A stretch of DNA of 64,000 bases from Limnomonas spitsbergensis (taxonomy: Eukaryota; Chlorophyta; Chlorophyceae; Chlamydomonadales): assembly GCA_037349105.1 (NCBI GenBank), contig JAYJMM010000103.1, forward strand, positions 1 through 64,000. The letters are read 5' to 3'. The notes beneath the pieces were generated by a model, which did no database searches, had not been told where the DNA came from, and worked only from the letters and a program-made list of their open reading frames with translations. A program made the translations under genes and the position numbers. Below, one piece after another: positions 48,401 to 60,400 of this stretch (the stretch's first letter is position 1; each line of letters opens with the position of its first letter).

Positions 48401-51400
48401 CAAGCTGGACAGCAATACTAGGGTGGTGCGCAAGCCAGCAAGCCGGACAGCAATACTAGGGTGGTGCGCAAGCAAGCCGGACAGCAATACTAGGGTGGTG
48501 CGCAAGCAAGCTGGACAACAATACTAGGGTAGTGCGCAAGCAAGCTGGACAGCAATACTAGGGTAGTGCGCAAGCAAGCTGGACAGCAATACTAGGGTAG
48601 TGCGCAAGCAAGCTGGACAGCAATACCAGGGTGGTGCGCAAGCAAGCAGGCCAGCAATACTAGGGTGGTGCGCAAGCAAGCAGGCCAGCAATACTAGGGT
48701 AGTGCGCAAGCAAGCTGGTCAGCAATACTAGGGTATTGCGCAAGCAAGCTTGACAGCAATACTAGGGTGGTGCGCAAGCGAGCAGGCCAGCAATACTAGG
48801 GTAGTGCGCAAGCAAGCTGAACATCAATACTAGGGTAGTGCGCAAGCAAGCTAGACAGCAATACTAGGGTAGTGCGCAAGCAAGTTGGACAGCAATACTA
48901 GGGTAGTGCGCAAGCAAGCTGGACAGCAATACTAGGGTAGTGCGTAAGCAAGCTGGACAGCAATACTAGGGTGGTGCGCAAGCCAGCTAGCCGGACAGCA
49001 ATACTAGGGTGGTGCGCAAGCAAGCTGGACAGCAATACTAGGGTGGTGCGCAAGCAAGCTGGACAGCAATACTAGGGTAGTGCGCAAGCAAGCTGGACAG
49101 CAATACTAGGGTAGTGCGCAAGTAAGATGGACAGCAATACTAGGGTAGTGCGCAAGCAAGCTGGACATCAATACCAGGGTGGTGCGCAAGCAAGCATGCC
49201 AGCAATACTAGGGTAGTGCGCAAGCAAGCTGGTCAGCAATACTAGGGTAGTGCGCAAGCAAGCTGACCAGCAATACTAGGGTAGTGCGCAAGCAAGCTGG
49301 ACAGCAATACTAGGGTAGTGCGCAAGCAAGCTGACCAGCAATACTACGGTAGTGCGCAAGCAAGCCGGACAGCAATACAAGGGTGGTGCGCAAGCAAGCT
49401 GGTCAGCAATACTAGGGTAGTGCGCAAGCAAGCTGGACAGCAATACTAGGGTAGTGCGCAAGCAAGCTGGACAGCAATACTAGGGTAGTGCGCAAGCAAG
49501 CTGGACAGCAATACTAGGGTGGTGCGCAAGCAAGCTGGCCAGCAATACTAGGGTAGTGCGCAAGCAAGATGGACAGCAATACTAGGGTAGTGCGCAAGCA
49601 AGCTGGTCAGCAATACTAGGGTGGTGCGAAAGCAAGCTGGACAGCAATACTAGGGTATTGCGCATGCAAGCTGGACTGCAGCACTAAGGTGGTGCGCAAA
49701 CAACATGGCCAACATACCTAGGATGGTGCGTAAGCAACATGGCCAACAGTACTAGGCTGGTGCACAAGCAAGTTGGCCAGCAGTTTAAGGCCATGTGCAA
49801 TCGTTATGGGCAACAACACTAAGCTGGTGCGCAAGCAAGTTGGCCAGCCATACAAGGCTGGTGCACAAGCAAGTATGCAAACAGTACTGAATGGTGCGCA
49901 AGCAGGTTGGACAGCAATACTAGGGTAGTGCGCAAGCAAGCAGGCCAGCAAAACCAGGTTGGTGCACAAGCAAGCTGGCCAGCCATACTAGGGTGGTGCG
50001 CAAGCAAGCTGGCCAGCCATACTAGGCTGGTGCGCAAGCAAGCTGGCCAGAAGCACTAGGGTGGTGCGCAAACAAGCTGGCCAGCAGTTTTAGGGTGGTG
50101 TGCAAACAACCTGGCCAATAGCACTAGGCTCGTGCGCAAGCAAACATGCCAGGCATACAAGGCTGGTGCACAAGCAAGCTGGCCATCAATACTAGGGTAG
50201 TGCGCAAGCAAGCTGGACAGCAATACTAGGGTAGTGCGCAAGCAAGCTGGAAAGCAATACTAGGGTAGTGCGCAAGCAAGATGGACAGCAATACTAGGGT
50301 AGTGCGCAAGCAAGCTGGACAGCATTACTAGGGTAGTGAGCAAGCAACCTGGACAGCAATACTAGGGTAGTGCGCAAGCAAGCTGGACAGCAATACTAGG
50401 GTGGTGCGCAAGCAAGCTGGACAGCAATACTAGGGTGGTGCGCAAGCAAGCTGGACAGCAATACTAGGGTATTGCGCAAGCAAGCTAGACAGCAGCACTA
50501 AGGTGGAGCGCAAACAACATGGCCAACATACCTAGGATGGTGCGTAAGCAACCTGGCCAACAGTACTAGGTTGGTGCACAAGCAAGCTGGCCAGCAGTTT
50601 AAGGCCGTGTGCAATCATTATGGGCAAGAGCACTAAGCTGGTGCGCAAGCAAGTTGGCCAGCCATACAAGGCTGGTGCACAAGCAAGTATGCAAACAGTA
50701 CTGAGTGGTGCGCAAGCAGGTTGGACAGCAATACTAGGGTAGTGCGCAAGCAAGCAGGCCAGCAAAACCAGGCTGGTGCACAAGCAAGCTCGACAGCAAT
50801 ACCAAGGTGGTGCGCAAGCAAGCTGGCCAGCCATACTAGGCTGGTGCGCATGCAAGCTGGCCAGAAGCACTAGGGTGGTGCGCAAACAAGCTGGCCAGCA
50901 GTTGTAGGGTGGTGTGCAATCAACCTGGCCAACAGCACTAGGCTCGTGCGCAAGCAAACGGGCCAGGCATACAAGGCTGGTGCACAAGCAAGTTGGCCAT
51001 CAATACTAGGGTAGTGCGCAAGCAAGCTGGACAGCAATACTAGGGTAGTGCGCAAGCAAGCTGGACAGCAATACTAGGGTAGTGTGCAAGCAAGCTGGAC
51101 AGCAATACTAGGGTGGTGCGCAAGCAAGCTGGACAGCAATACTAGGGTAGTGCGCAAGCAAGCTGGACAACAATACTAGGGTAGTGCGCAAGCAAGCTGG
51201 TCAGCAATACTAGGGTGGTGCGAAAGCAAGCAGGACAGCAATACTAGGGTAGTGCGCAAGCAAGCTGGACAGCAATACTAGGGTAGTGCGCAGGCAAGCT
51301 GGACAGCAATACTAGGGTGGTGCGCAAGCAAGCTGGACAGCAATACTAGGGTATTGTGCAAGCAAGCTGGACTGCAGCACTAAGGTGGTGCGCAAACAAC

Positions 51401-54400
51401 ATGGCCAACATACCTAGGATGGTGCGTAAGCAACCTGGCCAACAGTACTAGGTTGGTGCACAAGCAAGCTGGCCAGCAGTTTAAGGCCATGTGCAATCGT
51501 TATGGGCAACAGCACTAAGCTGGTGCGCAAGCAAGTTGGCCAGCCATACAAGGCTGGTGCACAAGCAAGTATGCAAACAGTACTGAGTGGTGCGCAAGCG
51601 AGCAGGCCAGCAATACTAGGGTAGTGCGCAAGCAAGCAGGCCAGCAAAACCAGGTTGGCGCACAAGCAAGCTGGCCAGCCATACTAGGGTGGTGCACAAG
51701 CAAGCTGGCCAGCAATACTAGGCTGGTGCGCAAGCAAGCTGGCCAGAAGCACTATGGTGGTGCGCAAGCAAGCTAGCCAGCAGTTTTAGGGTGGTGTGCA
51801 AACAACCTGGCCAACAGCACTAGGCTCGTGCGCAAGCAAACATGCCAGGCATACAAGGCTGGTGCACAAGCAAGCTGGCCATCAATACTAGGGTAGTGCG
51901 CAAGCAAGCTGGACAGCAATACTAGGGTAGTGCGCAAGCAAGATGGACAGCAATACTAGGGTAGTGCGCAAGCAAGATGGACAGCAATACTAGGGTGGTG
52001 CACAAGCAAGCTGGACAGAAATACTAGGGTAGTGCGCAAGCAACCTGGACAGCAATACTACTAGGGTAGTGCGCAAGCAAGCTGGTCAGCAATACTAGGG
52101 TGGTGCGCAAGCAAGCTGGACAGCAATACTAGGGTAGTGCGCAAGCAAGCTGGACAGCAATACTAGGGTAGTGCGCAGACAAGCTGGACAGCAATACTAG
52201 GGTGGTGCGCAAGCAAGCTGGACAGCAATACTAGGGTATTGCGCAAGCAAGCTTGACAGCAATACTAGGGTGGTGCGCAAGCGAGCAAGCCAGCAATACT
52301 AGGGTAGTGCGCAAGCAAGCTGGACAGCAATACTAGGGTAGTGCGCAAGCAAGCTGGACAGCAATACTAGGGTAGTGCGCAAGCAAGCGGGACAGCAATA
52401 CTAGGGTAGTGCGCAAGCAAGCTGGACAACAATACTAGGGTAGTGCGTAGGCAAGCTGGACAGCAATACTAGGGTGGTGCGCAAGCCAGCAAGCCGGACA
52501 GCAATACTAGGGTGGTGCGCAAGCAAGCTGGACAGCAATACCAGGGTGGTGCGCAAGCAAGCTGGACAGCAATACTAGGGTAGTGCGCAAGCAAGCTGGA
52601 CAGCAATACCAGGGTGGTGCGCAAGCAAGCTGGACAGCAATACTAGGGTAGTGCGCAAGCAAGCTGGACAGCAATACTAGGGTAGTGCGCAAGCAAGCTG
52701 ACCAGCAAAACTAGGGTAGTGCGCAAGCAAGCTGAACAGCAATACTAGGGTAGTGCGCAAGCAAGCTGGACAGCAATACTAGGGTAGTGCGCAAGCAAGC
52801 TGGACAGCAATACTAGGGTGGTGCGCAAGCAAGCTGGACAGCAATACTAGGGTAGTGCGCAAGCAACCTGGACAGCAATACTAGGGTAGTGCGCAAGCAA
52901 GCTGGTCAGCAATACTAGGGTGGTGCGAAAGCAAGCACGCCAACAATACTAGGGTAGTGCGCAAGCAAGCTGGACAGCAATACTAGGGTAGTGCACATGC
53001 AAGCTGGACAGCAATACTAGGGTGGTGCGCAAGCAAGCTGGACAGCAATACTAGGGTATTGCGCAAGCAAGCTTGACAGCAATACTAGGGTGGTGCGCAA
53101 GCGAGCAGGCCAGCAATACTAAGGTAGTGCGCAAGCAAGCTGGACAACAATACTAGGGTAGTGCGCAAGCAAGCTGGACAGCAATACTAGGGTAGTGCGC
53201 AAGCAAGCTGGACAGCAATACTAGGGTAGTGCGCAAGCAAGCTGGACAACAATACTAGGGTAGTGCGTAAGCAAGCTGGACAGCAATACTAGGGTGGTGC
53301 GCAAGCAAGCTGGACAGCAATACTAGGGTGGTGCGCAAGCAAGCTGGACAGCAATACTAGGGTGGTGCGCAAGCAAGCTGGTCAGCAATACTAGGGTAGT
53401 GCGCAAGCAAGCTGGACAGCAATACCACGGTGGTGCGCAAGCAAGCTGGACAGCAATACTAGGCTAGTGCGCAAGCAAGCTGGACAGCAATACTAGGGTG
53501 GTGCGCAAGCAAGCAGGCCAGCAATACTAGGGTAGTGCGCAAGCAAGCTGGTCAGCAATACTAGGGTAGTGCGCAAGCAAGCTGACCAGCAATACTAGGG
53601 TAGTGCGCAAGCAAGCTGACCAGCAATACTAGGGTAGTGCGCAAGCAAGCTGGACAGCAATACTAGGGTAGTGCGCAAGCAAGCTGGACAGCAATACTAG
53701 GGTAGTGCGCAAGCAAGCTGGACAGCAATACTAGGGTGGTGCGCAAACAACATGGCCAACATACCTAGGATGGTGCGTAAGCAACCTGGCCAACAGTACT
53801 AGGTTGGTGCACAAGCAAGCTGGCCAGCAGTTTAAGGCCGTGTGCAATCATTATGGGCAAGAGCACTAAGCTGGTGCGCAAGCAAGTTGGCCAGCCATAC
53901 AAGGCTGGTGCACAAGCAAGTATGCAAACAATACTGAGTGGTGCGCAAGCAGGTTGGACAGCAATACTAGGGTAGTGCGCAAGCAAGCAGGCCAGCAAAA
54001 CCAGGCTGGTGCACAAGCAAGCTCGACAGCATTACCAAGGTGGTGCGCAAGCAAGCTGGCCAGCCATACTAGGCTGGTGCGCATGCAAGCTGGCCAGAAG
54101 CACTAGGGTGGTGCGCAAACAAGCTGGCCAGCAGTTGTAGGGTGGTGTGCAATCAACATGGCCAACAGCACTAGGCTCGTGCGCAAGCAAATGGGCCAGG
54201 CATACAAGGCTGGTGCACAAGCAAGTTGGCCATCAATACTAGGGTAGTGCGCAAGCAAGCTGGACAGCAATACTAGGGTAGTGCGCAAGCAAGCTGGACA
54301 GCAATACTAGGGTAGTGTGCAAGCAAGCTGGACAGCAATACTAGGGTGGTGCGCAAGCAAGCTGGACAGCAATACTAGAGTAGTGCGCAAGCAAGCTGGA

Positions 54401-57400
54401 CAACAATACTAGGGTAGTGCGCAAGCAAGCTGGTCAGCAATACTAGGGTGGTGCGAAAGCAAGCAGGACAGCAATACTAGGGTAGTGCGCAAGCAAGCTG
54501 GACAGCAATACTAGGGTAGTGCGCAGGCAAGCTGGACAGCAATACTAGGGTGGTGCGCAAGCAAGCTGGACAGCAATACTAGGGTATTGCGCAAGCAAGC
54601 TGGACTGCAGCACTAAGGTGGTGCGCAAACAACATGGCCAACATACCTAGGATGGTGCGTAAGCAACCTGGCCAACAATACTAGGTTGGTGCACAAGCAA
54701 GCTGGCCAGCAGTTTAAGGCCATGTGCAATCGTTATGGGCAACAGCACTAAGCTGGTGCGCAAGCAAGTTGGCCAGCCATACAAGGCTGGTGCACAAGCA
54801 AGTATGCAAACAGTACTGAGTGGTGCGCAAGCGAGCAGGCCAGCAATACTAGGGTAGTGCGCAAGCAAGCAGGCCAGCAAAACCAGGTTGGCGCACAAGC
54901 AAGCTGGCCAGCCATACTAGGGTGGTGCACAAGCAAGCTGGCCAGCAATACTAGGCTGGTGCGCAAGCAAGCTGGCCAGAAGCACTAGGGTGGTGCGCAA
55001 GCAAGCTGGCCAGCAGTTTTAGGGTGGTGTGCAAACAACCTGGCCAACAGCACTAGGCTCGTGCGCAAGCAAACATGCCAGGCATACAAGGCTGGTGCAC
55101 AAGCAAGTTGGCCATCAATACTAGGGTAGTGCGCAAGCAAGCTGGACAGCAATACTAGGGTAGTGCGCAAGCAAGATGGACAGCAATACTAGGGTGGTGC
55201 GCAAGCAAGCTGGACAGAAATACTAGGGTAGTGCGCAAGCAACCTGGACAGCAATACTAGGGTAGTGCGCAAGCAAGCTGGTCAGCAATACTAGGGTGGT
55301 GCGCAAGCAAGCTGGACAGCAATACTAGGGTAGTGCGCAAGCAAGCTGGACAGCAATACTAGGGTAGTGCGCAGACAAGCTGGACAGCAATACTAGGGTG
55401 GTGCGCAAGCAAGCTGGACAGCAATACTAGGGTATTGCGCAAGCAAGCTTGACAGCAATACTAGGGTGGTGCGCAAGCGAGCAAGCCAGCAATACTAGGG
55501 TAGTGCGCAAGCAAGCTGGACAGCAATACTAGGGTAGTGCGCAAGCAAGCTGGACAGCAATACTAGGGTAGTGCGCAAGCAAGCGGGACAGCAATACTAG
55601 GGTAGTGCGCAAGCAAGCTGGACAACAATACTAGGGTAGTGCGTAGGCAAGCTGGACAGCAATACTAGGGTGGTGCGCAAGCAAGCAAGCCGGACAGCAA
55701 TACTAGGGTGGTGCGCAAGCAAGCTGGACAGCAATACTAGGGTGGTGCGCAAGCAAGCTAGACAGCAATACTAGGGTAGTGCGCAAGCAAGCTGGACAGC
55801 AATACCAGGGTGGTGCGCAAGCAAGCTGGACAGCAATACTAGGGTAGTGCGCAAGCAAGCTGGACAACAATACTAGGGTAGTGCGCAAGCAAGCTGACCA
55901 GCAATACTAGGGTAGTGCGCAAGCAAGCTGAACAGCAATACTAGGGTAGTGCGCAATCAAGATGGACAGCAATACTAGGGTAGTGCGCAAGCAAGCTGGA
56001 CAGCAATACTAGGGTGGTGCGCAAGCAAGCTGGACAGCAATACTAGGGTAGTGCGCAAGCAACCTGGACAGCAATACTAGGGTAGTGCGCAAGCAAGCTG
56101 GTCAGCAATACTAGGGTGGTGCGAAAGCAAGCACGCCTGCAATACTAGGGTAGTGCGCAAGCAAGCTGGACAGCAATACTAGGGTAGTGCACAGGCAAGC
56201 TGGACAGCAATACTAGGGTGGTGCGCAAGCAAGCTGGACAGCAATACTAGGGTATTGCGCAAGCAAGCTTGACAACAATACTAGGGTGGTGCGCAAGCGA
56301 GCAGGCCAGCAATACTAGGGTAGTGCGCAAGCAACCTGGACAGCAATACTAGGGTAGTGCGCAAGCAAGCTGGACAGCAATACTAGGGTAGTGCGCAAGC
56401 AAGCTGGACAGCAATACTAGGGTAGTGCGCAAGCAAGCTGGACAACAATACTAGGGTAGTGCGTAAGCAAGCTGGACAGCAATACTAGGGTGGTGCGCAA
56501 GCAAGCTGGACAGCAATACTAGGGTGGTGCGCAAGCAAGCTGGACAGCAATACTAGGGTGGTGCGCAAGCAAGCTGGTCAGCAATACTAGGGTAGTGCGC
56601 AAGCAAGCTGGACAGCAATACTAGGGTGGTGCGCAAGCAAGCTGGACAGCAATACTAGGCTAGTGCGCAAGCAAGCTGGACAGCAATACTAGGGTGGTGC
56701 GCAAGCAAGCAGGCCAGCAATACTAGGGTAGTGCGCAAGCAAGCTGGTCAGCAATACTAGGGTAGTGCGCAAGCAAGCTGACCAGCAATACTAGGGTAGT
56801 GCGCAAGCAAGCTGACCAGCAATACTAGGGTAGTGCGCAAGCAAGCTGGACAGCAATACTAGGGTAGTGCGCAAGCAAGCTCGACAGCAATACTAGGGTA
56901 GTGCGCAAGCAAGCTAGACAGCAATACTAGGGTGGTGCGCAAGCAAGCTGGACAGCAATACTAGGGTAGTGCGCAAGCAACCTGGACAGCAATACTAGGG
57001 TAGTGCGCAAGCAAGCTGGTCAGCAATACTAGGGTGGTGCGAAAGCAAGCACGCCAGCAATACTAGGGTAGTGCGCAAGCAAGCTGGACAGCAATACTAG
57101 GGTAGTGCGCAAGCAAGCTGGACAACAATACTAGGGTGGTGCGCAAGCAAGCTGGACAGCAATACTAGGGTATTGCGCAAGCAAGCTTGACAGCAATACT
57201 AGGGTGGTGCGCAAGCGAGCAGGCCAGCAATACTAGGGTAGTGCGCAAGCAAGCTGGACAGCAATACTAGGGTAGTGCGCAAGCAAGCTGGACAGCAATA
57301 CTAGGGTAGTGCGCAAGCAAGCTGGACAGCAATACTAGGGTGGTGCGCAAACAACATGGCCAACATACCTAGGATGGTGCGTAAGCAACCTGGCCAACAG

Positions 57401-60400
57401 TACTAGGTTGGTGCACAAGCAAGCTGGCCAGCAGTTTAAGGCCGTGTGCAATCATTATGGGCAAGAGCACTAAGCTGGTGCGCAAGCAAGTTGGCCAGCC
57501 ATACAAGGCTGGTGCACAAGCAAGTATGCAAACAATACTGAGTGGTGCGCAAGCAGGTTGGACAGCAATACTAGGGTAGTGCGCAAGCAAGCAGGCCAGC
57601 AAAACCAGGCTGGTGCACAAGCAAGCTCGACAGCATTACCAAGGTGGTGCGCAAGCAAGCTGGCCAGCCATACTAGGCTGGTGCGCATGCAAGCTGGCCA
57701 GAAGCACTAGGGTGGTGCGCAAACAAGCTGGCCAGCAGTTGTAGGGTGGTGTGCAATCAACATGGCCAACAGCACTAGGCTCGTGCGCAAGCAAATGGGC
57801 CAGGCATACAAGGCTGGTGCACAAGCAAGCTGGACAGCAATACTAGGGTAGTGCGCAAGCAAGCTGGACAGCAATACTAGGGTAGTGCGCAAGCAAGCTG
57901 GACAGCAATACTAGGGTAGTGTGCAAGCAAGCTGGACAGCAATACTAGGGTGGTGCGCAAGCAAGCTGGACAGCAATACTAGAGTAGTGCGCAAGCAAGC
58001 TGGACAACAATACTAGGGTAGTGCGCAAGCAAGCTGGTCAGCAATACTAGGGTGGTGCGAAAGCAAGCAGGACAGCAATACTAGGGTAGTGCGCAAGCAA
58101 GCTGGACAGCAATACTAGGGTAGTGCGCAGGCAAGCTGGACAGCAATACTAGGGTGGTGCGCAAGCAAGCTGGACAGCAATACTAGGGTATTGCGCAAGC
58201 AAGCTGGACTGCAGCACTAAGGTGGTGCGCAAACAACATGGCCAACATACCTAGGATGGTGCGTAAGCAACCTGGCCAACAATACTAGGTTGGTGCACAA
58301 GCAAGCTGGCCAGCAGTTTAAGGCCATGTGCAATCGTTATGGGCAACAGCACTAAGCTGGTGCGCAAGCAAGTTGGCCAGCCATACAAGGCTGGTGCACA
58401 AGCAAGTATGCAAACAGTACTGAGTGGTGCGCAAGCGAGCAGGCCAGCAATACTAGGGTAGTGCGCAAGCAAGCAGGCCAGCAAAACCAGGTTGGCGCAC
58501 AAGCAAGCTGGCCAGCCATACTAGGGTGGTGCACAAGCAAGCTGGCCAGCAATACTAGGCTGGTGCGCAAGCAAGCTGGCCAGAAGCACTAGGGTGGTGC
58601 GCAAGCAAGCTGGCCAGCAGTTTTAGGGTGGTGTGCAAACAACCTGGCCAACAGCACTAGGCTCGTGCGCAAGCAAACATGCCAGGCATACAAGGCTGGT
58701 GCACAAGCAAGTTGGCCATCAATACTAGGGTAGTGCGCAAGCAAGCTGGACAGCAATACTAGGGTAGTGCGCAAGCAAGATGGACAGCAATACTAGGGTG
58801 GTGCGCAAGCAAGCTGGACAGAAATACTAGGGTAGTGCGCAAGCAACCTGGACAGCAATACTAGGGTAGTGCGCAAGCAAGCTGGTCAGCAATACTAGGG
58901 TGGTGCGCAAGCAAGCTGGACAGCAATACTAGGGTAGTGCGCAAGCAAGCTGGACAGCAATACTAGGGTAGTGCGCAGACAAGCTGGACAGCAATACTAG
59001 GGTGGTGCGCAAGCAAGCTGGACAGCAATACTAGGGTATTGCGCAAGCAAGCTTGACAGCAATACTAGGGTGGTGCGCAAGCGAGCAAGCCAGCAATACT
59101 AGGGTAGTGCGCAAGCAAGCTGGACAGCAATACTAGGGTAGTGCGCAAGCAAGCTGGACAGCAATACTAGGGTAGTGCGCAAGCAAGCGGGACAGCAATA
59201 CTAGGGTAGTGCGCAAGCAAGCTGGACAACAATACTAGGGTAGTGCGTAGGCAAGCTGGACAGCAATACTAGGGTGGTGCGCAAGCAAGCAAGCCGGACA
59301 GCAATACTAGGGTGGTGCGCAAGCAAGCTGGACAGCAATACTAGGGTGGTGCGCAAGCAAGCTGGACAGCAATACTAGGGTAGTGCGCAAGCAAGCTGGA
59401 CAGCAATACCAGGGTGGTGCGCAAGCAAGCTGGACAGCAATACTAGGGTAGTGCGCAAGCAAGCTGGACAACAATACTAGGGTAGTGCGCAAGCAAGCTG
59501 ACCAGCAATACTAGGGTAGTGCGCAAGCAAGCTGAACAGCAATACTAGGGTAGTGCGCAATCAAGATGGACAGCAATACTAGGGTAGTGCGCAAGCAAGC
59601 TGGACAGCAATACTAGGGTGGTGCGCAAGCAAGCTGGACAGCAATACTAGGGTAGTGCGCAAGCAACCTGGACAGCAATACTAGGGTAGTGCGCAAGCAA
59701 GCTGGTCAGCAATACTAGGGTGGTGCGAAAGCAAGCACGCCTGCAATACTAGGGTAGTGCGCAAGCAAGCTGGACAGCAATACTAGGGTAGTGCACAGGC
59801 AAGCTGGACAGCAATACTAGGGTGGTGCGCAAGCAAGCTGGACAGCAATACTAGGGTATTGCGCAAGCAAGCTTGACAACAATACTAGGGTGGTGCGCAA
59901 GCGAGCAGGCCAGCAATACTAGGGTAGTGCGCAAGCAACCTGGACAGCAATACTAGGGTAGTGCGCAAGCAAGCTGGACAGCAATACTAGGGTAGTGCGC
60001 AAGCAAGCTGGACAGCAATACTAGGGTAGTGCGCAAGCAAGCTGGACAACAATACTAGGGTAGTGCGTAAGCAAGCTGGACAGCAATACTAGGGTGGTGC
60101 GCAAGCAAGCTGGACAGCAATACTAGGGTGGTGCGCAAGCAAGCTGGACAGCAATACTAGGGTGGTGCGCAAGCAAGCTGGTCAGCAATACTAGGGTAGT
60201 GCGCAAGCAAGCTGGACAGCAATACTAGGGTGGTGCGCAAGCAAGCTGGACAGCAATACTAGGCTAGTGCGCAAGCAAGCTGGACAGCAATACTAGGGTG
60301 GTGCGCAAGCAAGCAGGCCAGCAATACTAGGGTAGTGCGCAAGCAAGCTGGTCAGCAATACTAGGGTAGTGCGCAAGCAAGCTGACCAGCAATACTAGGG